DNA from: Phycisphaerae bacterium
GTDB taxonomy: Bacteria > Planctomycetota > Phycisphaerae > Phycisphaerales > SM1A02
Direction of reading: 5' to 3'
DNA: 10,227 bases
Assembly: GCA_030432455.1 (NCBI GenBank)
Contig: JAUIHC010000076.1
Span: 1-10,227 of the forward strand
Shown: positions 1 to 6,180 of the stretch, piece by piece
How positions within the stretch are numbered: position 1 is the stretch's first letter
Layout: the number at the start of each line of letters is the position of its first letter
Made by a program: the position numbers and the translations under genes
The notes under the pieces: model-generated
Databases searched by the model: none
Told to the model about the DNA's origin: nothing
Seen by the model: only the letters and a program-made list of their open reading frames with translations

Positions 1-176
1 AGACGCCGATGCTCGAGCACCTGATCGCCTCGGTCGAGGCGCTCGGTCTGAGCGCGAGGGCCTTCGATCGGATCCGTCGCGTGGCCCGCACGATCGCCGA
101 TCTCGAGGGAGCGGAACGCGTGGCGGCATCGCATCTGGACGAGGCGGTGTCCTACCGCGTGCTGGACCGGACCTGA
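1..176 (+). CDS. ComM/YifB-family Mg-chelatase-like AAA+ ATPase, C-terminal fragment
   Basis: Partial gene; the 5' part lies outside the window. The first full codon is at 3 and the TGA stop is at 174-176, leaving 57 residues. The readable tail contains LGLSARAFDRIRRVARTIAD followed by LEGAERVAASHLDEAVSYR. This is the C-terminal lid of the Mg-chelatase-like subfamily that includes ComM/YifB, where family members end in a very similar LGLSARAYxRILKVARTIADLEG...HLxEAIQYR pattern. ComM in proteobacteria is a hexameric helicase acting in branch migration during natural transformation; whether that role holds here is not shown by this fragment. The Walker motifs are outside the window. The next gene starts 28 bp downstream on the same strand. 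Family assignment is fairly secure, exact role is not. Confidence 0.85.
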   Translation, partial: TPMLEHLIASVEALGLSARAFDRIRRVARTIADLEGAERVAASHLDEAVSYRVLDRT

Positions 177-191
177 CCGGGGCGGGGGCTC

Positions 192-197
192 TATCGT
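192..197 (+). promoter_or_regulatory. Possible -10 element (TATCGT) immediately upstream of the MATE gene
   Basis: TATCGT sits 7 bp before the ATG at 205, so transcription starting the usual distance downstream would begin at or next to the start codon. No Shine-Dalgarno sequence is seen at a normal distance from that ATG; the only G-run (184-189) is too far away. No convincing -35 box is present. A leaderless transcript is possible but not demonstrated. Confidence 0.3.
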
Positions 198-204
198 CCT
201 CGCC

Positions 205-1779
205 ATGTCCACCGCCTCGGAACCCCCGCAACCGCCTCGGGCCGCGTACGACCGTCGCGCGGTGCTGGAGGTGTGGTCGCAGGCGTGGCCGACCGTCCTC
301 ACCATGACGAGCTACACGGTGATGGGCTTCGTGGACGCGGTGATGGTGGCTCAGGTCGGACCACTCGAGGTCGCAGCCCAGGGCAACGGCGGCGTCTGGT
401 CGTTCCTTCCCATCTCGCTCGCGTTCGGCGTGCTCACCGTCGTCAACACCTACGTCGCTCAGAACATCGGCGCGGGTCGCGGTCGCGAGACCGCGACCTA
501 CGGCTGGGCCGGGATCTGGGTGGCGGTGCTTGCGTGGCTCGTGCTGCTGCTCCCGTGGTCGATCCTCGTGCCGCAGCTCTTCCAGGCGGCCGGACACGAG
601 TCCGCACTGGTCGGTCTCGAGACCGGGTACGCCCGGATCCTGCTCGTGGGCGGACTTCCGCTGCTGGTCGCCAAGGCGATGAGTCACTGGTTCTTCGGGT
701 ACCAGCGGCCGCGGGTGATCACACTCGCCGCGATCGCGGGGAACCTCGTGAATGTGACTGCCAATGCGATCCTGATCTTCGGGGAGGAGGGCATTCCGGC
801 CTGGGGCGTGCCCGGGATCCCCGGAACCCCCGCCCTCGGCCTTCGCGGGGCCGCGATCGGCACGGTGGTGGGGACGGTCGTCGAGGCGGCGATCCCGCTC
901 TGGGTGTTCCTCGGCCGAGGGCTCGCCGACCGCATCGGCAGCCGCGCCGCATGGCGGCCTGATCATCGCGCGATCCGTGAGATCCTCGGTCTCGGCTGGC
1001 CCGCCGCGGTGCAGTTCGGCAACGAGATGGCGTGCTGGACGATCTTCACGACCGTCCTCATCGGACACTTCGGGACCGACCACATGACCGCCGGATGGTC
1101 GGTGATGCGGTACCTCCATCTCAGCTTCATGCCCGCGGTCGGCTTCTCGGTGGCGACGACGTCGCTCGTGGGTCGCTGGATCGGGGCGGGACGTCCGGAG
1201 ATCGCGGTGGCCCGAGCCCGGGTCGCGCTGGGGCTGGCCGTCGGGTACATGTCGGCCTGCGCCATCGGATTCCTCGTCTTCCGGCACGGACTGGCGGCCA
1301 TCTTCATCGGCGGGGACGTCGATCCCGCCCAGGCCACCCGGATCGTCTCGATCGCGGGGGGCATGCTGGTCTTCGCCGCCGTCTTCCAGACCATGGATGC
1401 GGTGGGGATCGTCTACACCGGGGCGTTGCGGGGGGCGGGCGACACCGTCTGGCCGGGGGTCGCGACCGCGGTGCTGTCCTGGTCGCTGCTGGTGGGCGGA
1501 GGCGTCCTGCTGGTGCGATTCGCCCCGGAACTCGAGTCCCGCGGCCCGTGGCTCGCGGCGACGGCCTACATCGTGGTCTACGGCATCGTGATGGCGGTTC
1601 GGTTCGAGCGGGGCGGATGGCGGTCGATCCGGGTGCTCCACGATCCGGTGTCCGAGGCGGCTCGGCACGCGCCGCTCGGCCCCGCGGCGCCGGCGTCGGA
1701 TCCCGCAGCCGCGGTCCGGGACGTGGTCGAGGATCTGGTCGAGCCCCCGATGGTGGACCGGGGTCCGCAGGGTGGTTGA
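205..1779 (+). CDS. MATE-family efflux transporter (multidrug/cation antiporter)
   Basis: 524-residue polytopic membrane protein. Early residues contain WPTVLTMTSYTVMGFVDAVM followed by a VAQVGPLEVAAQG stretch, the typical first MATE helix and loop (a pattern of the type P..l......vD...vG.lG..a.aa). The second half repeats the fold from about residue 255 (LGWPAAVQFGNEMACWTIFT...), as expected of the two 6-helix bundles, and the GALRGAGDT motif near residue 410 matches the family's G-x-L-R-G-x-G-D-T. MATE proteins export cationic compounds using a Na+ or H+ gradient; substrate and ion cannot be read here. The last ~45 residues are an Ala/Pro/Asp-rich hydrophilic tail beyond the last helix. The length is a little above the usual ~450 because of both ends. 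The ATG at 205 is chosen as the first in-frame start after the upstream gene; it lacks a clear ribosome binding site. Confidence 0.93.
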   Translation: MSTASEPPQPPRAAYDRRAVLEVWSQAWPTVLTMTSYTVMGFVDAVMVAQVGPLEVAAQGNGGVWSFLPISLAFGVLTVVNTYVAQNIGAGRGRETATYGWAGIWVAVLAWLVLLLPWSILVPQLFQAAGHESALVGLETGYARILLVGGLPLLVAKAMSHWFFGYQRPRVITLAAIAGNLVNVTANAILIFGEEGIPAWGVPGIPGTPALGLRGAAIGTVVGTVVEAAIPLWVFLGRGLADRIGSRAAWRPDHRAIREILGLGWPAAVQFGNEMACWTIFTTVLIGHFGTDHMTAGWSVMRYLHLSFMPAVGFSVATTSLVGRWIGAGRPEIAVARARVALGLAVGYMSACAIGFLVFRHGLAAIFIGGDVDPAQATRIVSIAGGMLVFAAVFQTMDAVGIVYTGALRGAGDTVWPGVATAVLSWSLLVGGGVLLVRFAPELESRGPWLAATAYIVVYGIVMAVRFERGGWRSIRVLHDPVSEAARHAPLGPAAPASDPAAAVRDVVEDLVEPPMVDRGPQGG

Positions 1780-1804
1780 GGCCCTCCCGCGGCGGCGATA
1801 GCAT
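1776..1804 (+). promoter_or_regulatory. Promoter of the TPR/alpha-CTD gene
   Basis: TTGAGG (1776-1781) and TAGCAT (1799-1804) are separated by exactly 17 bp, giving a good housekeeping-type promoter. The -35 box overlaps the TGA stop of the MATE gene. Transcription would start near 1811, about 150 nt before the chosen start codon at 1964. Confidence 0.55.
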
Positions 1805-1857
1805 GCACGATTCGCGCGGAGATGATCGAGGCCGACCGCCGGCCGACGATCCCGCAG

Positions 1858-1945
1858 GTCCGGTTCCGTGCGACCGGACGCATCAGCAGTGCCGCCCCCG
1901 GATTCCGGGGTCGACGAGCAGCCCGGTCCCGTCACATCGGGACCG
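1858..1945 (+). promoter_or_regulatory. Leader with three consecutive perfect hairpins before the ribosome binding site
   Basis: Three perfect inverted repeats lie in succession: 7 bp with an 8-nt loop (1858-1864 with 1873-1879), 6 bp with a 3-nt loop (1896-1901 with 1905-1910), and 8 bp with a 6-nt loop (1924-1931 with 1938-1945). The last ends 3 nt before the ribosome binding site GAGGAGGT (1948-1955). The placement suggests leader-based control of translation or mRNA stability. High GC raises the chance of accidental stems, so this is a candidate only. It matches no riboswitch class I recognise. Confidence 0.4.
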
Positions 1946-1963
1946 CCGAGGAGGTCACGACGC

Positions 1964-2884
1964 ATGTCCGAGGGTCTCGACACCGTCATCGGAGGAAGCG
2001 CCATCGATTCCGGTCGCGCTGACGCCTGCTTCAAGCAGGGACGCGATCAGGAGGTCGCCGGCGATCGCTTCGGTGCGATCCAGTCGTATCGCGAGGCGGT
2101 CATGCACGGGAACAAGCCCGAGCATCTTCATCGACTCGCGTATCTGCTCGACCTCGTGGGCGAGGAGGACGAGGCGATCGAGTTCTACGAGCAGGCTCGT
2201 CAGAACGGTGCCTCGCGACTGCAGACGCTCATCAATCTCGGCGTCCTCTACGAGGACCGCGGCGACTACACCAAGGCCGAGTACCTGCTGAGGCAGGTCA
2301 TGGACAGCGACCCCAACCACGAGCGGGCGGTGCTCTACCTCAAGGATGTGCAGGCCTCGCGGGGCATGTTCATCGAGGACGATCCGATGGAGCTCGGCAC
2401 CCGCCACGACGCGGTGCTCGACATCCCGGTCACCGACTTCGAACTCTCGGTGCGGGCGCGGAACTGCCTCAAGAAGATGCAGATCCGCACCCTCCGCGAC
2501 CTGGTTCGCGTCACCGAGGCCGAGCTCAACAGCTACAAGAATGTCGGCGACACCACGGTCACCGAGATCAAGCAGATGCTCGCGAGCAAGGGGCTCCGGC
2601 TCGGGCAGGATCTCGGGGGCGGCCCGCGGCTGCGGCCCGAGGACATCCAGCAGTTCGTGGACAGCGGCATCTCCGAGCAGACCCTCGGCATGCCGATCGC
2701 GGTCCTCAACCTGTCCGTCCGTTCGCGGAAGGCGCTTCAGATGCTCGGGATCCACTCGCTCGGGGAACTGGCCGCCCGCACCGAGGCTGAACTCCTCGGC
2801 GTGAAGAACTTCGGTCAGACCAGCCTGGACGAGATCCGCGCGAAGCTCGCCGAACACGGCATGGGACTCCGCACCCTCGAGTAG
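1964..2884 (+). CDS. TPR protein with two RNA polymerase alpha-CTD-like modules
   Basis: 306 residues. The ATG at 1964 is chosen because GAGGAGGT (1948-1955) sits 8 nt before it. An upstream in-frame GTG at 1868 would add a Pro/Arg-rich stretch and has no good ribosome binding site. Residues ~20-135 form about three TPR helical pairs (for example AIQSYREAVMHGNKPEHLHR and the NLGVLYEDRGDYTKAEYLLR unit). Residues ~156-216 and ~245-306 each resemble the C-terminal domain of RNA polymerase alpha. By comparison with E. coli alpha, the first copy keeps the equivalents of R265, N268, C269, G296 and E302 (here R164, N167 and C168 for the first three) but lacks K298. The second keeps R265 (R253) and G296 but has Lys and Ala in place of N268 and C269. 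This is not alpha itself, since the alpha-NTD is absent. A role as a DNA- or polymerase-binding adaptor is inference. Such proteins occur in Planctomycetes, with function unknown to me. Confidence 0.85.
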   Translation: MSEGLDTVIGGSAIDSGRADACFKQGRDQEVAGDRFGAIQSYREAVMHGNKPEHLHRLAYLLDLVGEEDEAIEFYEQARQNGASRLQTLINLGVLYEDRGDYTKAEYLLRQVMDSDPNHERAVLYLKDVQASRGMFIEDDPMELGTRHDAVLDIPVTDFELSVRARNCLKKMQIRTLRDLVRVTEAELNSYKNVGDTTVTEIKQMLASKGLRLGQDLGGGPRLRPEDIQQFVDSGISEQTLGMPIAVLNLSVRSRKALQMLGIHSLGELAARTEAELLGVKNFGQTSLDEIRAKLAEHGMGLRTLE

Positions 2885-2928
2885 GTCCTCTCCGGGCCCC
2901 GCCTGCTCGACCTCCGTCCGCAGATCAT

Positions 2929-2959
2929 CGCACCGTCGGCCGTGTCGGCCGACGGTGCG
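2929..2959 (+). terminator. Strong hairpin after the TPR/alpha-CTD gene
   Basis: A perfect 13-bp stem (2929-2941 with 2947-2959) with a 5-nt loop, 44 nt after the stop codon. It is followed by TTCGTTCG rather than a proper U-run, so it is a probable but weak intrinsic terminator, or an mRNA 3'-end stabiliser. Confidence 0.5.
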
Positions 2960-2999
2960 TTCGTTCGGGGGGGCGCGAACCGGATCGGTGATTCCGACG

Positions 3000-3028
3000 T
3001 TCGGCGTTCGTCGTCACCGTCGTAGACT
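3000..3028 (+). promoter_or_regulatory. Possible promoter of the SpoIID-domain gene
   Basis: TAGACT (3023-3028) resembles a -10 box, with TTCGGC (3000-3005) 17 bp upstream as a weak -35. It lies between the preceding hairpin and the ribosome binding site AGGAGG (3061-3066), the right place for an independent promoter. Confidence 0.3.
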
Positions 3029-3075
3029 GCGGGTCGCCGGACTCGATCGGCGATCGTCCGAGGAGGCACCGTTCC

Positions 3076-4491
3076 GTGCGTCGTCCCCCGTCATCCGAGA
3101 CCGCCGGCCTCGGCCCCGTCAGTCGGCGGGAGGCCTCCTGGTGGCTCGGTGGGGCGGTCTTGGGAGGAGGGTTCCTCGTCGGGGGCTGCTCGGGTGGGGA
3201 TGGTCCCTCGTCGCGCAGCCCGGCGAGACCGTGGCGGTCGGCGAGCACGGAGTCGGAGGCGTCCGACCGGCCGAGCGACCTCGCCCCTCCGGGGTCCGAG
3301 GCCCGGCCCCGCCCGCCCTCGGCGGAGCCGCTCATTCGCGTGCGGACCGATCGGGTGGCCGGAGGACAGGTCGAGTTCGGCGACCCCGGGCGGCGGCTGT
3401 GGATGACGGCGCCCGCCACGGGCTTCACCGCGATGGTGACGGGACCGGTTCGGTGTCGCCGCGATCGAGACGGATGGTCCGTCCGTTCGACGACCCGCGG
3501 CCGAACCGTCTCGCGGTCGATTCGCGACGGCGGCGTGTTGACGCTGTCCGCCTTCGACCAGCGGGAGGACGGGCTTCCGTTCAAGGGGCGACGGCTCGCG
3601 GGCACGATCCATCTCGACCCGGTGGGGGATGCCGACGTCGACGTGGTCTGTCATCTGCCCATGGAGCAGTACCTGCCCGGCGTGCTGGGCGGCGAACTCT
3701 TCGAGAGCTGGCGTGACGCCACCCACGAGTCCCTCGCGGTGGCCGCGAGATCGTTCGCCCTCTGCGAACGGTTCCACTGGCTCGGGCGGCGGGGCTACGA
3801 CGTGGTCGCGGACGAGCGAAGCCAGGTCTGGATCGGGGCGACGGCACCCGCTCGTTCCCGTCGAGCGGTGCATGCGACCCGCGGGGAACTGCTGGTCTGG
3901 CGCGACCTGGTGGTGCCTGCCTACTACTGCGCGGCGTGCGGGGGACGACCGGCCGAGGCCACGCTGGCGATCTCGCCGAACCCGGTGAACGCCATCCCGC
4001 CGCTGGCGATCCCCTCGCCCGATCGACGGCCCGCATGCGGCTGCCGGACGCTGGGGTCGCACGGAGCATGGCGGGTGTCGATGTCGTCGAACGACGTGGT
4101 CTCCGCGATGCGTCGATGGGCGACCAGCGGTGGGGACCGATCGCTCGCCACGGCGACCTGGCCGCTCCGTTTCGATGTGGTGTCGGTCCAGCGGTCGGGG
4201 CGGCCCGAACGGATCCGCGTGTCCTCGCCCGCGACGCGGGCGTCCGCGGAACTGTCCGCCATCGAGGTCCAGCGGATCCTCAATCTGACCGGACGAGGTC
4301 GCCCGGTTCGCAGTGCCGACGTCGCACTTGAAGTGACCGCCACGGAGCTGCGGGTGACGGGAGCCGGATTCGGCCACGGCGTCGGACTCTGCCAGTACGG
4401 CGCGGAGTCGATGGCCCGTTCCGGTGCGGATCGGGGGGCGATCCTGACCCGCTACTACCCCTCGGCCGCCATCGAACGGGCCTGGTCGTAG
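3076..4491 (+). CDS. SpoIID/LytB-domain protein, predicted Tat-exported lipoprotein
   Basis: 471 residues. The GTG start at 3076 is supported by AGGAGG (3061-3066) at 9 nt. The N-terminus has a twin-arginine pair (SRRE, residues 16-19), a Gly-rich hydrophobic stretch and VGGC with Cys38, which reads as a Tat signal with a lipobox. A Ser/Pro-rich linker follows. The SpoIID core begins near residue 195 with MEQYLPGVLGGEL; Glu207 aligns with the Glu that is catalytic in SpoIID lytic transglycosylases. It continues with LAVAARSFAL and ends with GFGHGVGLCQYGAESMA (from residue 431), the family's closing signature. SpoIID cleaves peptidoglycan glycan strands stripped of stem peptides; LytB relatives stimulate amidases. 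Here it probably acts on the wall from a lipid anchor. CxxC (285/288) and CxC (321/323) could bind metal, as zinc is found in a clostridial SpoIID. Nothing nearby suggests sporulation. Confidence 0.88.
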   Translation: MRRPPSSETAGLGPVSRREASWWLGGAVLGGGFLVGGCSGGDGPSSRSPARPWRSASTESEASDRPSDLAPPGSEARPRPPSAEPLIRVRTDRVAGGQVEFGDPGRRLWMTAPATGFTAMVTGPVRCRRDRDGWSVRSTTRGRTVSRSIRDGGVLTLSAFDQREDGLPFKGRRLAGTIHLDPVGDADVDVVCHLPMEQYLPGVLGGELFESWRDATHESLAVAARSFALCERFHWLGRRGYDVVADERSQVWIGATAPARSRRAVHATRGELLVWRDLVVPAYYCAACGGRPAEATLAISPNPVNAIPPLAIPSPDRRPACGCRTLGSHGAWRVSMSSNDVVSAMRRWATSGGDRSLATATWPLRFDVVSVQRSGRPERIRVSSPATRASAELSAIEVQRILNLTGRGRPVRSADVALEVTATELRVTGAGFGHGVGLCQYGAESMARSGADRGAILTRYYPSAAIERAWS

Positions 4492-4578
4492 GAATTCCGC
4501 ACGTCTGCCGATTCCCAACCGATCAAGCTCGGGACCGGGACCGGGAGGCGTGGCCCGACGGGGCGATGGCGAAGGCTC

Positions 4579-4620
4579 AAAAAAAAGGCCGACCACGCCC
4601 TTTTCAAGTCGTGGTCGACC
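4579..4620 (-). terminator. Intrinsic terminator of the minus-strand RNA
   Basis: An 11-bp stem (4587-4597 with 4610-4620, one G-U pair on the minus transcript) is followed on the minus strand by eight U's (A-run at 4579-4586). This is the best terminator in the window. On the plus strand the same stem is followed by CCC and five T's (4621-4629 region), so it may also stop transcription of the SpoIID-domain gene, which ends 95 bp upstream. Confidence 0.85.
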
Positions 4621-4786
4621 CCCTTTTTCCCTCAGCCTCGAGGTCCGATCGAGGAGGTGAGTCGCGTTGCGCTCCTCTGCCCCTCAGCGGTTGAACAGGC
4701 GGAGTTTCCCAATCCTGCCTGCACTGTCGATGCCGGTAAACCCTTTTCCCTGAGCATCGACCCTGCCGAGTCCTCGATCGAGGCCC

Positions 4787-4920
4787 GGTCGGTGTTCCCG
4801 CACCAACCAAGGCTGATGTCGTCTCAACGGCGTTCCCGCACCGCTGAAACCGTGTGATGATGACGGCGTTCCCGCACCGTCTTCATCGATGCCAGGACGG
4901 CGTTCCCGCACCGTCGAGGC
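4787..4920 (-). repeat. Four spaced copies of a 15-bp hairpin core
   Basis: GGCGTTCCCGCACCG (plus strand) occurs exactly at 4829-4843, 4865-4879 and 4899-4913, with a variant copy GGTGTTCCCGCACC at 4791-4804. Start-to-start spacing is 38, 36 and 34 bp. Sequence between copies is not conserved, but each copy is flanked by arms that pair: GGT/ACC, TCA/TGA, GATGA/TCATC and GCC/GGC in plus-strand order. The pattern fits repeated RNA stem-loops rather than tandem DNA duplication. Confidence 0.85.
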
Positions 4921-4996
4921 GAGTGAAGGTATCCGCACGGGATGCGGACCTTCGTGCTCCCTGCTCGGGGGAAGGAGAAACCCACCGAGCGTTGGG

Positions 4997-5052
4997 AAGA
5001 TGGCATGTGATCGGGAGAGTGCCAACACAACCCGCATTTTTCATGGTTTTTT
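4997..5052 (-). promoter_or_regulatory. Promoter with two A-tracts for the minus-strand RNA
   Basis: On the minus strand TTGGCA (5025-5020) is followed after 17 bp by CATCTT (5002-4997), a weak -10 that keeps the important A2 and last T. Upstream lie two A-tracts, five A's (5041-5037) and six A's (5052-5047), spaced 10 bp start to start, where an UP element would sit. The predicted start near 4990 coincides with the base of the first hairpin (4990-4963). Confidence 0.45.
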
Positions 5053-5054
5053 CG

Positions 5055-5091
5055 GGCCTGACCGCGCAGACGGCAGGCCGCGGACTGCGGC
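5055..5091. other. Overlapping inverted repeats upstream of the RNA promoter
   Basis: GGCCTG (5055-5060) pairs with CAGGCC (5074-5079), extended by CCG (5062-5064) with CGG (5071-5073). A second stem, GCCGC (5077-5081) with GCGGC (5087-5091), overlaps it, so the two are mutually exclusive. No U-run follows on either strand. It could be an operator or a 3' structure of the coiled-coil gene transcript. Apart from this, 4991-5145 shows no gene. Confidence 0.3.
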
Positions 5092-5145
5092 ATTCGGTCT
5101 CAAGTGGTGTTCACACATCGGGTTGCGGACGGTCGAATCGCACGG

Positions 5146-5174
5146 CCGCCCCGCGAGGTTCGCTCGCGGGGCGG
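5146..5174 (-). terminator. Hairpin after the coiled-coil gene
   Basis: A perfect 12-bp GC-rich stem (5146-5157 with 5163-5174) with a 5-nt loop, 24 nt past the stop codon of the minus-strand gene. No U-run follows on the minus strand, so termination may be incomplete and some transcripts could run into the RNA gene downstream. Confidence 0.5.
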
Positions 5175-5198
5175 GGTTCGAGAAGGTTGGAGCGGGGG

Positions 5199-6092
5199 TC
5201 AACGCAGGGCGAGGGGGGTGTCCGGAGCCTTGGCCGGCTCCTCGAACTCGTTCCAGAAGTCGTCGAGGTCGAGATCCTCGTCCACCATGGCGTCTCGGGC
5301 CTGTCGCTCGTAGTCGGTCGTCTCGGTTCGACGGGACAGCGTCTGCAACTGGGCCTCCTGGACCGTGCGGAGCTCGGCAAGCTTGGACTCGAGCTGGTCG
5401 AGACTGCCGACGTCCGAGAACTTGTCGTAGTCGGCGAGGATCGCCTGCTGCTCCCGCGTCATTTCAATCAGCCGCTCGTTCCGGGCGATCGCGTCGATCT
5501 GGCGATCGAGTTGCCAGAGCTTGGCCTCGTAGCGGGCATGCTCGGCCTCGAGCGTGTCGAGGATCTCCGACAGTCGGGAATGCTGGGTCTCAAGGAACGC
5601 CACCTGCGTCTCGTCGGTCGCCAGACGATCCTTGTAGGTGGTTCGAACATCGGCGATCCGCCGAGCCTCGGCTCGGGCCTGGTCGGCATTCATCGATCGC
5701 CCGCCGACCCGCATCGAGGTCAGTCGAGTTCCACCCGGACCGGCAAGGTCCTGGAGGGCGACGCGGATCTCGGAGAGATCGTCGGTCGTGAGGGCCACGA
5801 CGCGGCGGGCGACCTCCGCATCCTGCTCGAGACGATCGAGCTGTCGATCGACCTCGCCGATCTCGGAACGGACCTCGGCGATCCGCTCGGGGTACTTCTC
5901 GGCCAGGGCCGCCAGCTGGCGGCGAAGGGCGACGGGATCGTCCACGAAGTCCTCGCAGGCCTCGACGGCCTTGGAACGGACCTGGGCGAAGCCGGCCGCG
6001 ACGCGTTCGGGGCCGACGACGAAGGCGAGGGCACCGAGGCCGGCCGCCCCGATCAGCCCCCAACGGAGAACGCAACGACTCATGCTGAACAT
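5199..6092 (-). CDS. Membrane-anchored coiled-coil protein of unknown function
   Basis: 297 residues from the ATG at 6092-6090, chosen because GAAGGAAGG lies 5 nt before it on the minus strand. An in-frame ATG at 6179 would add 29 residues but has no purine-rich site. Residues ~9-26 (RWGLIGAAGLGALAFVV) form one membrane segment or uncleaved signal anchor. Residues ~40-260 are almost entirely charged helix rich in Glu, Arg, Leu, Gln and Ala with heptad spacing, read as long coiled coil (for example IGEVDRQLDRLEQDAEVARR and LDTLEAEHARYEAKLWQLDR). The C-terminus is acidic (DEDLDLDDFWNEFEEP). I recognise no family; it loosely recalls PspA-like coiled-coil proteins but has a membrane anchor and no motif to confirm this. 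It is transcribed away from the sigma factor gene and shares its upstream region, which suggests linked regulation. Confidence 0.8.
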   Translation of the reverse strand: MFSMSRCVLRWGLIGAAGLGALAFVVGPERVAAGFAQVRSKAVEACEDFVDDPVALRRQLAALAEKYPERIAEVRSEIGEVDRQLDRLEQDAEVARRVVALTTDDLSEIRVALQDLAGPGGTRLTSMRVGGRSMNADQARAEARRIADVRTTYKDRLATDETQVAFLETQHSRLSEILDTLEAEHARYEAKLWQLDRQIDAIARNERLIEMTREQQAILADYDKFSDVGSLDQLESKLAELRTVQEAQLQTLSRRTETTDYERQARDAMVDEDLDLDDFWNEFEEPAKAPDTPLALR

Positions 6093-6180
6093 GGCAGCCT
6101 TCCTTCGCAGGGTCCCGACCGGGTCTCGACCGCCCGCACCGTGCGGGTCCGACGTCGTGGCCGGGATCGGATCGTTCATG

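Larger units (their letters stand above)
4579..4990 (-). ncRNA. Candidate structured RNA with repeated CGGGAA hexaloop hairpins (possible CsrA/Rsm sponge)
   Basis: About 412 nt, read on the minus strand, in a region with no plausible protein gene. It starts just downstream of a promoter-like sequence and ends at a U-tailed terminator. Hairpins in order (plus coordinates): 4990-4963, 4953-4925, 4920-4891, 4887-4856, 4847-4824, 4808-4787, 4761-4726 (8-bp perfect stem), 4721-4696, 4654-4636, then the terminator. The four between 4920 and 4787 share the loop CGGGAA closed by G-C and then U-G or U-A. Others show GGGAA or GGA in the loop: AGGGAAAA in 4761-4726, TGGGAAA in 4721-4696, TCGGACC in 4654-4636. 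By hand I count 13 GGA on this strand from 4587 to 4990 against 6 on the other. GGA in a hairpin hexaloop is the CsrA/RsmE binding form. I see no tmRNA, RNase P, SRP or 6S signatures. The ends are inferred. Confidence 0.6.

Noticed and set aside
1868..1963. Upstream GTG start for the TPR/alpha-CTD protein
   Set aside because: No good ribosome binding site precedes it, the extra 32 residues are Pro/Arg-rich, and the stretch forms the leader hairpins.
1032..2291. Plus-strand open frame of 419 residues
   Set aside because: It overlaps the MATE and TPR genes in another frame and is Arg/Gly/Pro-rich without domain pattern.
3091..4596. Minus-strand open frame of 501 residues opposite the SpoIID-domain gene
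   Set aside because: The plus strand carries clear SpoIID motifs and a ribosome binding site; the antisense frame has Arg/Pro/Gly bias only.
4772..4783. CCTCGATCGAGG, a perfect 12-bp palindrome, as an operator
   Set aside because: It lies inside the candidate RNA, far from any gene start, and such GATC-centred palindromes arise easily in this composition.
4787..4920. Regularly spaced repeats read as a CRISPR array
   Set aside because: The core is only 15 bp, intervals between cores are ~20 bp and shrink (38, 36, 34 bp period), and the flanks pair with each other as RNA arms. No cas gene is present.
4579..4990. tmRNA, RNase P RNA, SRP RNA or 6S RNA
   Set aside because: No tRNA-like ends or tag frame, no GAGGAAAGUCC-type RNase P core, no GGAAGGAAGCAGCC-like SRP loop, and the multi-hairpin layout does not fit the single long 6S rod.
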